The notes under the pieces: generated by a model | What the model saw: only the letters and a program-made list of their open reading frames with translations | What the model was told of the DNA's origin: nothing | The model's database searches: none | Assembly (NCBI GenBank): GCA_022605405.1 | Contig: JABYQQ010000021.1 | Location: forward strand, 620,001 to 684,000 | DNA: 64,000 nucleotides | Source of the DNA: Earliella scabrosa | Lineage: Eukaryota; Basidiomycota; Agaricomycetes; Polyporales; Polyporaceae | Direction of reading: 5' to 3' | Part shown: positions 1 through 12,373 of the stretch, in pieces | Layout: each line of letters starts with the position of its first letter | Position numbering within the stretch: the first letter of the stretch is position 1 | Translations under genes and position numbers: made by a program

Positions 1-2533
1 CAGAGGCGAGGACGTTGGCGTCAGCTGTGCGCTCTCTGGGCGTTTTCGTCGTGGTGGGGGCGGGACGGGGGGAGGTGATGGATGGTGCAGAGACTTGGAG
101 CGTCCGACGCGCGGAGAGGCATTCGACGGCGCGAAGCGATCGCCGTCGGCCCCCAAGGCGACGAATTTGCGGTCCGGGTGCGTCGGTGGTGGTTCTGGAG
201 GTAGGTCGGACAGTGCTCGTGGGGGTGTGCGGGATGGGGACGTGTGGGGCGACGCGAATCGTCGCGCGGGCGGATCCGGAGGTGTTGGTCCAAGCGCAGG
301 AAGGGCAGCGCGCTTGAATGGGGATAGGGACGCGTTTGCAACTTGCTCAAACGAGCGCACGGAGCCACCGACTGTTGACGCGGGCGGACTGAGGTTGCGT
401 CGAGGAGGAAGGGAGGGAACGCGTCTGTGAACGGCGGTGCGGTCGCCAGAGCTCGTCGTGGACGACGCGGAGCTGCTCGTATCCTTGATGGGACTCTTGC
501 TTCGAGTTCGCTTCGGGAGGTCTGCGCTGCTCTTGAGCACCTCCATCACGCGTTCCTGTTCGAGCCTTTGCTCCGCCTTCTTCAGACTCTGTGCAATTCG
601 CGTCGCTTGCAAGGACTGTTGGATGAGCGGATTCATGTTGTTTGTTGAGACGCTCCGTGGTGCATGAGGGAAGCTAGGGACTGGGGGTGGAGGATCGCGA
701 GCACTTGGCGGTACATGTTGCGCGCCTATGGACGCGTGTCGCGGTGGAGGCAAAATGGGTGGCTTGCGTGGGGGTAAGGGGGGTATCTTGCTGTCTTGGG
801 TGGCGCGTGTACCCGAGAATATGCCAGTAGCTGGAGGAGCAGACTGAGGGGGAACATCCTGCGACCCTCTCCGATTCAGGAATGGATTGGTTGGTTTCGG
901 AGGAAGGGATGGTGGAGGCGGCTTCACGGGTGAAGATGATGCAGTTGAAGAAGGATGCGATGGATGGTTGCCATTTGTGGAGAATGGGTTAGGGTCTGGG
1001 GATGGGACACGAGAGCGTTTGCCGAGAGGAGACGGTGAACGCGACTTTAATTCGTTTGGGTGGGCTACGACGTTCACATATTAGCATCAGTAAATGTTTT
1101 GGTTTTCGAAATGAAGATCGTGAATATGCTGTCAGAGTGTTGGCATTCCAATGGTCATGTCAACGCAAGCTCAGTAATCTGGGCACCCTGTGAGGTGCGA
1201 ACGAAGCTACCCAATGCCTCTCCGAGGAACCGAGGATATCGCACGCTTGTCGAACGTGCTTCGATGATGCCAACGTCCGCAGCTGACGCAGGCCGCAGTT
1301 TGCATTAAAGCAAGCGCAGCATCCGGCATCCGACACGCCAAGCTGAGTCATCCGTACTCACGGACTCACAGCAGTGCATCGCAAGGCGTGAAACAGCATG
1401 GCCGAAGATGACGCGAAGGGTCACAACGGGTCACATTAGCCATACCGCAGCTGTAGCAGGCTTAAGCGAAGTGACTAGGAGGTGAGGACAGGTTGCTACG
1501 CGCTCGGACCAGCGTGTAATGGATAGAGACTCTATCCGGCCGCGACTATGGTGCAAGGTCATGATCGGATACAGCCTCATCCCCGAGCAAGAGACATTAG
1601 ACGTGAGGCAAAGTCCGTCCAGCTCACCACATGACGAAAGAGGCGAGACACGACGGTGGAGTATGGACTTTGACCACACCACAGCGAGCTCGGTCGCGGC
1701 TCCAGCAGATCGGTCGCGCGTATGATACGTCCAGCCATGGCCCTTCTGTCCCACGCATGTTTTCAGAACATGATTGAAGCCGCCACGATGTTCGCGCGAC
1801 GATGCTGCATAGGATCCGTACTGTGCATGAACCTGAGAACCTTCCCAATGCGCACGAGCGGATCCCGACCGGACGTGCTCGAGAACATGGAGGAACGTAT
1901 ACCCGCGAATGTACGGGCACAGAATGAGATGCTGACATAGTCAAGCAAGGCTAGCAGAAGCTTGCAAGGTAGCATCCACGCCGCCGTGATGTTGGCGCAG
2001 CAGTCATGGTTGCTACCGTGCAGGGCATATGCCTGAGAACCTTCCCGATCCACGAGAGAGGATCCCGGGAGAATCGAGGGGTTCGGGGAGAAGCATGGTG
2101 CTTAACAGACGGACTGGACGACCCGAATACACGAGTGGGAGGCACGACAACACACCTTGTACGAATACGAGGCCTGGATCCATGTCCCGTCCGCTGAGAA
2201 CATGAGACACGAGCCTGAGGGCTGCGAAGAACTGGCCACCGGACAATACATCTGTAACGCCGAGGTCGGGAGAAAACAGACGGAGGATCTGGGGTGAGAT
2301 GAGCGAGGAATCACGGCGCACAGAGCGCGACGCACCGAGTCAAGCGTGGAGGGGGCCAGGGTTGCATAGCGGCCTCTGAGCCATGCCCGAGCCTCGCGGA
2401 CGCCGACGGAGAGCTTATCGTAGTCCGGAGCGTGGTTGTTGGAGAGGTCGACGATGTCGCGGATGGAGGAGGTGTAGGTCGTGTATTCTGCGTCGTTGAG
2501 GGCGGAGACGTGGAGGATGAGCGGGCGGGACAT
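1..2533 (-). CDS. Proline-rich protein with EH-like N-terminus, partial at the window edge
   Basis: Minus-strand gene running off the left edge. Exon 1 is 2533-2336 (66 codons, starting MSRPLILHVSALN), exon 2 is 2288-2156 (133 nt), and exon 3 starts at 1064 and stays open to base 1. Phases close: exon 2 leaves one G, and exon 3 opens CC-CAC-CCA, giving Gln-Ala-His-Pro at the junction. The first ~110 residues are helical, with a GGQFFAALRLV segment that resembles EH/EF-hand domains (inference). The rest is disordered and rich in Pro and Ser, with two NPF motifs (the classic EH-domain ligand), PxxP runs and a short coiled-coil stretch (QQSLQATRIAQSLKKAEQRL). An endocytic or trafficking adaptor is plausible, but I do not recognise a named gene. 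The 1,091-nt second intron is anomalous. The N-terminal module recurs in the CR genes at 24.1-23.6 and 29.6-29.2 kb. Confidence 0.6.
1770..2092. repeat. Two degenerate tandem copies of a ~200-bp unit inside a long intron
   Basis: Sequence around 1775-1886 is repeated, diverged, at about 1977-2092. Shared blocks include CGCCRYGATGTT (1781 and 1982) and CCTGAGAACCTTCCC (1832 and 2032), followed by a GCGGATCCCG / AGGATCCCGG block. The period is about 200 bp. The repeat sits inside the 1,091-nt intron (1065-2155) of the partial gene and may explain why that intron is about twenty times longer than its neighbours. Confidence 0.55.
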
Positions 2534-5500
2534 GGAGCATGCCGTGGGGGACGACGAGGAGGAGAGCGAGCGAGTCGGACTCGAGTCGGAAACAAGGTTG
2601 GAGCAGACGCGAGGCTGCAGGCGCGCCCGACACGGCATGTGCATGACTTGGCGCGGTCGCGTCGTTCGGCAACTCCCCGCCGGACTCTCTCTCCTCTTGA
2701 CCAAGTCATCGACGATGACCAACCGCCAGCCACGCCCCGTACTCCCGACACGTCGTCGCACACGAGGCGCACACATCGATGCTGATAGGCCACTACAGCC
2801 CATGGCCGACGGCAGACGAGAGAAACGCGCTCTCGTCGTGGACGCAACGTGCGCACACGACATGCTTGAGTTCGGAGGACATACCGGTCATCACCCAGTG
2901 CGCATGCGCAGCGTTCCCGCAGTTCCATAGATTTGCAGAGCAGTGCAGCGCAGTCCTACATACAAGCCTGAGCGCTGATGGGGTCCATGGGACATCGGTG
3001 CTTACATGCGATAGTCGGCGAGGGTGCGTGTCCATGGAAGTGCGTGCAGAGGGGTCCATAGCTGATCATGGCATGTTGCCCTTGCTACAGACTTGTTCGG
3101 AGTTCCACTTATTCTCCTTCGACCGATCACACCACCCCATCGCTTTCTTCATGCGACGGACTTATTGCCTGGCCAGACCGCGCTCGCCCCATCATATGGG
3201 CCCACACATGCACACGCCCTGAACGTTAACAGCCCTGGACTCGTCCTACGTGGCGAACAGACAGAGGTCGTGCCTAACACGCATGTGCGACCACTATCCG
3301 AGACTATACAAGCTCTTCCCTGGGTCCGGTAACACCTGAGTAACACCATCTGCAACTCCGCTCTTGCACAGTCGTCAACTGACAACGCGTTACTTGCACT
3401 AACATCCGCAAGGCCTAGAACTCGAGCAGAAAGAGGGTTCGTTGTATTGACGCACCCTTCCAGACACTGCCCACCCCAGTTCAATATCTTGTGTCATCAT
3501 CGGTCGCTCTGATATCCAATTGCAGCAACCTATACAGTAGCCTCTGATCGCCGTACGCACCATCTGAGTACTTACTCAATCCATGCCCAACTCCGCCCCG
3601 GCCAAACTGATTGCATCGGTCAGATTCGACGAACACCCAACGCAAAGGTAAGAGACCTCGAACTCCGCCTAAGCCCTTTCTAGCGCGTGTGGCTGAAATG
3701 TCAGAAGAATCAGAACGCCACATCGCACTCGTCCTCGGCCCTGCACGGCGCAATGGAACGCGCAGATGCGTGCAGATGATGCGTCGTCGGGTGCATTTCC
3801 AACATCGCGGGAACGGAAAAGGGAATTCGAGCACGAGAACACTGAGCACCTCCGCCGAGATCACTGAGGCCTGAGGGCTTGAGCCGCCGGTATCCGCAAT
3901 CGCCACCGTTCCTGTATGTACCTTCTGCTGACCAACTCTGCATGGCTTCTCGCAACAGAACTCTCCAGCGACTTCGCGTGGCATGCGTAGCCTCGATCCG
4001 AGTCATCGAGCAGCATGACCGCGTTCTTCTGTTGCGCTGTGCACAAGCATGGTAGTGACATGTCTGATTAAAACTTTTCATGACCCCAGATTCCAAAGTC
4101 GGGGTCCTCGAGCCTATGAGTCTTATTGAATTGATCGTGTTCCAGTGCGATGTATTCGTGCGATGTGTTGCAGACAAGCGACGTCGCGCAAGCACAGGGC
4201 GCACTGCGCACACGCACTAGTATCCAAGCACCACCCTGTCTCAGACTCTCAATACGCCCACTAGCAGGGATCTCCGCGGACCAATCAGCAGCGCGCTCGA
4301 CAGACGGTCTGGGCCATCAAGACGCCGTGGGACGGCGGAGAAACCGAGGCCTGATACGGCATCACGCCCTACCAGCCTAATGCGTCCAGGGCGACGCCGG
4401 CGTTCAGTATACGCACCCACACCTCGCTAAGCGCATTAGGCCAAATGCCTCCGCTGGGCCCGCTTACCCCAGACCGGAACTCGGCCGGCGTTAACGTTCC
4501 ATGCGCTCCGCCTCCTGCCCAGCGGCCCTCGCCTGCTCCTTCCATCCTCGCCACCGTCAGAATGGTTCCGGTGCGCGGGACCCGTCCTTGCGCCCTCTTG
4601 CGCCCGCCGAAGAGCTCGCTGGTCGACATGCCTTCCATTCCAATATCGCGTCGCATCATCCGCAGGTCGCGTGTCTGTGACGAGCTCAGAGCACATCAGA
4701 GCCGCTCTCGGAAGGTCTTCGAGACTCGACTCGGATGAGAGGACCCCACTCTCTTACACGTCTCTGGGCCTTCTGGCCGTCCACGGGGGGCGCGGAGCTA
4801 GCGTTAGCACGCTCGTTGTGTGTGTCTGAGGGCGCATACCGAACGTCACGGTACAAGATAAGTCAGAATTCTAGCTCATGCGCTCGCGCTGCGCACACTT
4901 GGGCTGACAAAGCTAGGGCGGCCCGTTGCTGGCTGCCGACGCGGCGGGCGGAGGGGCGCATGGCGCGTTGTCACGACTCAAGGCCATCTGGTATGGCACT
5001 CGTAGCCTGTAGCGACGATCGTCAGTCGGTGAAACAGGTTCCGGACGAGGAGCCTTGGTCGAGGCCACTGGCCAGAGGTTTCAGGGACTCGCGGAGTCGG
5101 AGACTACCACGCGTGCCCGCACATCTATTCGGCTAAGATGCCTCCATGCTGGGACGATCCTCGTTGTAGGAACGCGGCTGAACGCCGTTACGTAGGGTCC
5201 TCGCATGGATGTACTGAACACCCACTAGTTTCTTAGCAGAATACGGATGGACTCTGATATACTTCCGGCGTAACGCGTCGTGCTGGTCTACGATCATCGA
5301 AAGATATTGCGGTTCGTCATCGTTGCTGAGAACTTGCAGCCGAAGCCACACCCCGCACGTCATAAGACTTCAGCCTCTACACAGAGGTGCTTCCATTTCT
5401 TGCCATTCAAATAGAAACTCTACGGAAATGTCCTGAGTCCGCGTCGAGGGGACTAGAGATGGTGAGAGCGCATGCCAGAACAGAATACAATTCGTTCTAC

Positions 5501-5598
5501 ATACCGCGAACATGCATGCATGCAAAAGTATGATACAACCAGCACCAGAGAACGGCAAAAATCCACGGCTGCCACCTCCCAATCCAACGGCAAAACGT
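2534..5598. other. Gene-poor interval upstream of the partial gene and downstream of vps29
   Basis: No gene recognised. It holds the 5' flank of the leftward gene starting at 2533 and the 3' flank of vps29. Several minus-strand open frames (4369-4659, 5133-5363) are short, lack a recognisable motif and have no supporting splice partners. I would leave them unannotated. Confidence 0.5.
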
Positions 5599-6413
5599 TC
5601 ACCATACGCTCTGTACATGCTGTGGCCCGGGACTCGAGGGAATGCTCTGGGGCATGGCGGTAGGGCGTGGCGCTTCTCGGACGGGTTCGGGCTCTTTCCT
5701 GTACTCGATCTTCTCAACGCGCACTTCGCCTTCGATCAATTGGTATACGTAGGTGACCACGACCGGCCCCTGGATGTCCATGAGAGCGAACGACGGAGTT
5801 ACCTCGCTGCCGCAGGGTGGGTTTAAGCTCAGATGGATGTCAACACACGGATGGGTACACGCGGACGCACCCGTTCAAGCTGCCTATCCATGCGCCCGTG
5901 GCGGAGCCGGGGTTGACGAAGAAACGGTTCTCGTATTCGACCGCTTGGAATCTGAGGAGGCGCCTGAACATAACCCCCTCGTGTCACAAGAACGTGAGAC
6001 TTACGTATGTGTGTGCCCCGAGACGAGTACGTCAACGTCCAGCTGCCTTGCGATGGCGTTTAGCGAGTCGAGGTCGCCCGTGGGCACGGATTGGTGGCCG
6101 TGTATCACGCCGATTCGGATAGGTGTATGTGCAACGGTCACGGACAAGGGGAAGGAGCTCTGACCGGGAGAATATGGTCGGAGATAGCGCCATGCAGCTA
6201 TTCAAGGCCACGCACCTCGTCGTAATCTCCCCTCACGACATGCACATCCGGCGAGACCGTGCGCAGGTATTCGTATGTTTCCCGGTCACAGACGTTGCCA
6301 GTGCAAAGGATTTGCTGTATCTTGCCGGGCACGAGCAGCTTCTTAAACTTGAGCGGGAGGTCATGTATTCTGTGAGGTATGTGGAGATCGCCGATGACGA
6401 GTACGAGGACCAT
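5599..6413 (-). CDS. vps29: Vps29, retromer complex subunit
   Basis: Retromer core subunit with a phosphoesterase fold, which recycles cargo from endosomes to the Golgi. Four exons: 6413-6216, 6159-6005, 5951-5871 and 5806-5599. Phases close to 213 codons plus stop. The protein opens [15 protein letters not shown]. The metal-site residues of the family are visible at matching positions: D9, H11, N40 (CTGN), D63 (GDYDE), H86 (IHGH), H115 and H117 (SGHTHT). The NPGSATG loop and the final beta strands (VTYVYQLI) are also present. The C-terminus carries a ~25-residue Pro-rich extension past the usual end. In animal Vps29 this site is not catalytically active, and the same is assumed here. Divergent from mdm35 across 219 bp. 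Confidence 0.96.
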
Positions 6414-6632
6414 GGTGGCAGTCGAGAGTCGAGTTCAACACCGTCGCCAACTGTAGGATCGGCGCGCGCCTCAGCCGTAGACGCCCGATGCACGGCCACG
6501 TGGCACATATGTCATGGGCGTCTGCAGAACTTAGAAGGTTACTCGCCTCTTGCTGCCGAACCACTACGCCCGCCTCCGGCTTCCCGCTGCTCGTCTCCTG
6601 CTCATCGGTGGACGCCTCTGTGCTTTTTGACC

Positions 6633-7009
6633 ATGGCGCACAGTCTATCTGAAGAGTGCACTCCGCTCAAACGCAAGTACGACGCGTGCTTCAACGCATG
6701 GTTCGAAGGGTATCTTGAGCCAGCAGTCTCCGCCTCGGTCACCCCGGAGCAACGGACCAAGTTCTCCCAAGAGAAGGCGGCGGAGTTCGAGCGATCGTGT
6801 GGGGCTATGTGGCGAGAATACAGGGACTGTGTACAGGTGCATACCCTCCCCGCGTGTTCGTCTCGCCCCCGTCTTGACCCTCCTTCCCTGTACCACCCCT
6901 GCAGAAAGCGGTAAAGGACAAGGGTCTTGTCGCGCTGTTAGAGCAAGCTCGCGCTGAGAATCCGCTCAAAGAACCGCCTTCACCTCCGCCTAGCAGCTCG
7001 CGCTCGTAA
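6633..7009 (+). CDS. mdm35: Mdm35-like twin-CX9C mitochondrial intermembrane-space protein
   Basis: Small protein of 102 codons in two exons (6633-6836 and 6905-7009), joined by a 68-nt GT-AG intron ending CCCTGCAG. It shows the twin CX9C signature exactly: C9/C19 (CTPLKRKYDAC) and C56/C66 (CGAMWREYRDC), the disulfide-bonded helical hairpin imported by Mia40. The spacing, the NAWFEGYLEP segment and the KDKGL tail match Mdm35/TRIAP1, the partner of Ups1/Ups2 that moves phosphatidic acid and phosphatidylserine between mitochondrial membranes. The start at 6633 is the first ATG giving the family N-terminus (MAHSLSEECTPLK). The C-terminal tail is Pro/Ser-rich. Confidence 0.93.
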
Positions 7010-10000
7010 TCTGTATCAATCGAAACATTCTTCGCGTGAGACGTCGCGCTGTAAACTGTTCACCCGAGCTCACCCTGACGGTAGCTGGATAGGTCACGTT
7101 TGGTCGAACAGACCCCCATCGAACATACTACCCACCATATTGCCTGTAGGTGGGGCTTCCCTGCTCGTCATATCCGTGTCTTACGCGGTCGTACGAAGCC
7201 ATACTGGGATTAATGATCCACCGCTCAGTCCATCGATCGCTTGCACGCTCTGTCTGCTGTCGCAATACGCATTGTCTTTGCATGTTAATGAAGTGTATAT
7301 TCGCTATGAGCTAACTCGTGTTTGAACTCGCGCGACGTGGCTGAGGCGAAACTTCCAGTAGGCGGGCCACAACCTCCGTCAGCATGCAACGTTAGCAGCC
7401 GGATACGATGGCGCGCTCTGAAGGTATGGTGATCAGACCTTTACCTATCGGTTCTCTTGAGCTCACCTTTGTGGAACCCTCTTCTAGACGTACATGCTCA
7501 CCGCGCTTCCGCCTCTGGCCTGAACGAACCACTGTTCCGGATGTATGTTCGATGTCTTCCCTGCATGCATGCTCAGGCAGCGAAGCCGTAGGCGATCCCC
7601 TCCTGCTTTGTGGGGTTATGGCGCGGGTCTATCCTTCTCACGCTCCGTCAGACGGCTCGCGCATCGGACGTAAAAATTGCAAACATGCAGATGTTCCCAG
7701 CTGATATGTCGTCTCGTTGCGAGCGGAGTTTCTCGTTCAGGTATTTGTGGGACGGCGATCGATCCGGTCCCAAGACGGTCCTAGTGTCGCTTCGCATTTC
7801 CATGCCACTGCGCTCACGCCTGTGCTACAAGTCGTGCTTCAACAGCCACGATGTCCCGCCTCAATTGTTCTGGCTTACATGCGTCCGGGCTCATGGCGAG
7901 GCTAAGCATCCTCGTGCTCCACCCGACCCAATTCGAATTCCCTACACTGCGCCACTTCGTGGCGATTCTCTTCGCCACTCGGGCCTCAGGCCTCAGGGTC
8001 GACTACCACCTCCGACATTGAAAATAATTGACCGTGCAACCGTCCAGCTGTCCAAGCGTCTCCTGCCAGGAGAAGACATGTTCGCGCATCTTTCTCCCGC
8101 GCAACCGGATAACGACGGGAGCGCCTGGGGCTTGTGGGTCCATCCTCCCAACTCCGGCGTAGGGCTCCGGCTGACTTCGATCGCTGCCTGCCTGCACGCT
8201 TCAGATGGCTGGAGACTGGAGACTGGCCGGCTGGAAAGGGCCGATAAGCCACTCCCGCGTTGCCTCGCTTTGCCTCCGTGACCGACTGTCGGCATGGAAG
8301 GCGGGGGGCATCACTATGCATCCCCAGTGACCAGATCAGTTATCCGCACAAGTTCTCGAGTCTCAGCCTCGAAATTCGCGACATTCTCCAGTCCACTGTT
8401 GCTAGGACCATCTCAGCATACGTTCGGGTGTCGCGTTTCCCTGACAGCCCAAGCCAGAAATTGGTCAGACCTCGCCGCGTCTGGAATTTACAGTAACAGG
8501 GCGGTCTTGCGGCCACCATGCGCAGCTCTCAGAAAGGCACCCAGTGTGGGGGCCACCGGCCTGTGTTCACCATTGCGCCCTAGAACTGCGGTACTCAACA
8601 CTGAGCTGGAAGCATGTCTTGTTGGCAGGCAGCGCCCCAATCAGCAATGACGGGCGTCCGTCATACTAATCATAATGCTATCACTAGCTCTACTTACTAA
8701 GACCTATCACCGTGCAGAGTATTCCAACCACGACTAGCGCTAGTCTCAAAGTACCTGTCACCCTCGACCTATGGGTGGCAACTGCGCCCCACTCACCGCC
8801 AGCGGTCTGATCGTAGACTACTGACTTGGCCGAGCAATTCTCGGCGCCCTCGCCCTGGTTTACTTGAGACACCGGGGGCGCACTCCCAGGATTTGTACGG
8901 ACCAGCGACACGCATCCACACGAACTTCGAAAACCACTAGCATGCCTCGTCCGACACAGCTAAGTTGAGAGCTTCGCAAATAAGGAGGTCTAACGACCGC
9001 CACGAAGGTGCATCGGCAACAATATTTGGTGTCCACCATCAACAATGCTCCTTATTCCGGCTCCCGGGCCACGTCGCGACATGTGACGGTCGTTCTTAAA
9101 GGTTAAATGCTCCCCGCCGTCCTCGCCGGTTTGATATCGTGGGTTCAACGTTCAATCTCTAGCTGCACACCTTCTGACTCGCGCCGCGCCGTGCAGCGGT
9201 GTCCCAGTAGGGCGCAGGTACCTATGCACCAGGTCCGTGCGGGCCGCTCGGAGGCGTGCTAATACAATTGCGAGTCGCACGCGATGGATCTGCCAATAGG
9301 ACTCAGGCCTCAAGCCTCAGGGACGTCCCGTAAGGATTGATGTACCAATATACTTTTTTTCACGCGGTCCAGCTCGTGGTGGCAACGCTAGCTCCTGCTA
9401 TGCTGATGACGGTCCCATGTTCACCCCGCGTCGTGTCTGTGGACTCTCTATACAGGATCGGACGCGAATTCTGAGAGAGAGCAAGGCTCGCGAACCTGCA
9501 TGGATCTCGAAGCCGCGCGATCGTACGTAGCACGATCGATATCCCAGAGCCCATGCACCTGCCTGCCACACGCGCGCGCATGCGCATGCGAGATCCCCGA
9601 CGCGACCCTGGAGCGGGTGGCACGCCATGCCCTGAGGCCTGAGGCCTGAGGACCGGACGCGTGAGGTACAAGCGAGCCTTGGGGCTGATGTGCGTGGCCC
9701 GATACTCGAGGTTTGAGACGCCGTATTGACTCCGGTCGCGTGAAGTTTGGAGGCGAGTCGGACGTCCGGTCGCTCGGACTCACAGGGGAGCGAGGAGCGA
9801 GAACGCACCACGCACGGCCCGGCGCAAACTAGTGCTGTTGGATAGACTCTAGCGTCGCGCGACCGCGCGCCGTCGACGTTCGTGTAAACGTTAACGTTAG
9901 CGTTGGGGCCCGTCGCGAGCGTCTGAGCTTGTTCGCGTTCAAGCCTATTGTCCTGCACGTCACCGCGCGGGGAGGCTCGGACGCGTGCGCGGGCTTCGTG

Positions 10001-10931
10001 ATTTGCGAGAGCTTAAAGCATCATCAGATGGCACCGCCGGGCAAACGTCGACGCGTCCCAAGCCGTACGTGTTGCCTCGTCGATACCTGCGATACGCAAG
10101 GTCACAGCGAGCAATGCACACGAAAGGACGAGAGGCGAAGGCCTTCGTTGAACGTTTAAGCTGCAGCATCTACTTTGAACAGAACATGATGGCAAGAGAG
10201 CGCTAGCGCCCAGCCGGGAGCTTCGCAACGATGCTCGTCTGGACTCTGGAGCCGACTTGCCTGATTTCTGCAACAGCGCACTGCGCACAGGGCATCCGCC
10301 GAACGGTGCGCTGTGGGAGCGCGACCAAAGCTATCACCACTCAATCACTCAATCTCGCACACGCATAAAACGCAATCAGAGGGCGATGACCTCGAAGGCG
10401 AGGGATCTGCGGCAGGCCAAGAGCGCGAGAGAGGCTCCAGTCGAGAGTTACAGCGCGGGCGGCGGGAGGTGTAAGGTACAGACAGGCGAGAGAGAAAGAG
10501 AGACGGAGAGCCAGATAGATGCAGCATAAGCGGGGTAATAGTACTCGGTACAGGTATTGTATGTATACGGACTCCGGATATAGACATGTGCCAGTGGATG
10601 TATGCGGGACGGGGGGCGCGTGAGGTGTGTGGTCGAGAGCGAGGCGAGTGCAGGGAATAAGTTAGGATACAGATGGGTTGCTGGACGGCGAGACGTGTGT
10701 GGTGGAGACAAACAGACAAGACAAGGGAATACCCACGAAGCAAGACCTGTATGATACCTATCAAGAGTCAACAATGCAGAGTCCAGAGAATGCGTATAAA
10801 CAGTGTATAACGGTGAAGAAGGAGAAGAAGTCCGGGCGTGACGGATAACGAGTCGCGCCCGCCGTGGATGCACGACGGCGAGGCCGCGCGCAACCAGGGT
10901 ATGGCGTGCGCCGGAAAGGACAGGCGGCGCC
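7010..10931. other. Long interval with no recognisable gene
   Basis: Nearly 4 kb between mdm35 and the Zn2Cys6 factor. Open frames here, including long overlapping minus-strand ones at 9398-9958, have compositions typical of chance frames in GC-rich DNA, and I find no domain. The right end (10.3-10.93 kb) is the 3' flank of the transcription factor gene. Decayed transposon sequence is possible but I cannot show it. Confidence 0.5.
9629..9651. repeat. CCTGAGG heptamer repeats, dispersed
   Basis: Three to four tandem copies of CCTGAGG lie here. The reverse complement (CCTCAGG) occurs as a short tandem at 7980-7997 and, imperfectly, at 9302-9322. They are short and non-coding; origin unknown. 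Confidence 0.5.
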
Positions 10932-12373
10932 CTACGCCGTCATGCCCGCAGAGAGCATGGGCATGGTGTAGAGCATCGCAGGCTCGATCCCGTCCTGGGG
11001 GGCGCCCGGCGTATACGTCGGCACGGCGTACTGGTACTGCAGGTAAGGGTAGTGCATCGCGGGCTCGGCCGTCGGGTAATAGTACAGACCCTGAGGCTGC
11101 GCGTATCTGGGCGGTGGAAGAAAAAGGCAGGAAGAAGCAACGTCAGTCTAACCTGCACGGGTGACGGAATAGCGGAGAGATGAGACTCACTCCATGGGGA
11201 CGGCGGCCTCCTCGAGCGCAGGGTCTGCTTGTGGCATGGGCGGCAGCTGGGGGAGGACGATCTGCGGCGCCGGCTCAGCAGCAGCGGCGAGGTTGATCAG
11301 CATGCTGTTGGGCTGCATTCCCTGCATCCCCTGCACGCCCTGTGCTTCTGCCGGCATGGCGAAGGCGCCCATCCGCTCCTCTGGAGAAAGGAACGTCGGC
11401 GACCCTGTGCAGCGAACAGGGCGAGGCGCGAGGACGGAGGCAGAGGCGGGATGTTGCTGCTGCTCATGAACCTCGTGGTACATCGGCGAGGGGGCATGGG
11501 GCGGATAGACGTGGGGGTCCTCGGCGACCGTATATTGGGGCTGATCGTAGTAGTCGTGCATCGCGTGAGGCTCTCCATAGACCTCCATCGCGTTCTCGTA
11601 ACCGTACGAGGCCATGGTGTACTGAGACTCGTCCCACTGGGAGGTGTAGTCGGTCGGTGAGGAGGATGAGTCGAAGGAGGTAGAGTCGGCGTCAGGATAG
11701 AGGAGGTCTGGGGTGGAGGGCTCGATCTCTTCAGACTTGGACGTAAAGTGATACGACTCGCAGTCGGAGACGGAGTACGAAGCATCTGCAGCCTCGGAGG
11801 AGGAAGTGGAGCCCTCGCGCTGACAGCGGGGAAGGGCACGGGGACGGATGATGGGGTGAGAGGTGGAACGCTTCTCGGGCTTGTCCTCCTCGACGTACTC
11901 GCAGATGTAACCGCGAGCGAGGCAACGGGTGCACGTGGGACGAGTTCCACTGCACTGTGTAGCGGTGGGTATGACGTGAGAAGGCAGGGTGAAGTAGGAC
12001 GACTGGAGGGACGCACCTTGGCCTTACGTTGGCGGCACTTATTGCACGCCTTCTGTGTGCGTCTGTTCTTGAGAGGAGTGGGAGAACGCAAGAAGATGCA
12101 GGTGCCATCTGGACCGGGGAGGGTGCCGGCGCGATAGTGGTAGTACTCGGGACCCCAGGGGACGTCATAGGGGATGAGGTTCCAGCTGTCCTCTGAGGCG
12201 ACGGCGACATCTAGGGGAGAGTGAGGAAAGAGGTCGGTGGGGGTGGAGGGGGATGAGTTAGCGGGTGAGGAGCGGCCCGAGGCGGCACCGGAGTCGGGGT
12301 AGTATGGCTGGTCAGTACAGTGCTCGAACATGATGGTGAGGCCCTCTGTGGGCATCCTAGACGTGGGGGACAT
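10932..12373 (-). CDS. Zn(II)2Cys6 fungal transcription factor
   Basis: DNA-binding regulator of the Gal4-type binuclear zinc cluster family. Three exons: 12373-12017, 11954-11191 and 11106-10932. Phases close to 431 codons. The cluster is C110-x2-C113-x6-C120-x6-C127-x2-C130-x6-C137, and the first intron falls exactly between Lys119 and C120, so the finger is only complete after splicing. The basic run CRQRKAKC is typical of basidiomycete members. Upstream is a Ser/Pro-rich acidic segment. Downstream are low-complexity stretches rich in Tyr, Gln, Met and Pro and a Tyr-rich C-terminus, all likely activation regions. No fungal-specific middle homology domain is visible, so this is a short-form factor. 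The target is unknown and no flanking pathway genes suggest one. Confidence 0.9.

Noticed and set aside
4369..4659. Minus-strand frame with a protein-like look (MSTSELFGGRKRAQG)
   Set aside because: No family match I know and no neighbouring exons; not enough to call a gene.
9398..9958. Long overlapping minus-strand open frames
   Set aside because: Arg/Ser/Pro-rich composition in three frames at once, no domain, no splice partners; typical chance frames in GC-rich DNA.
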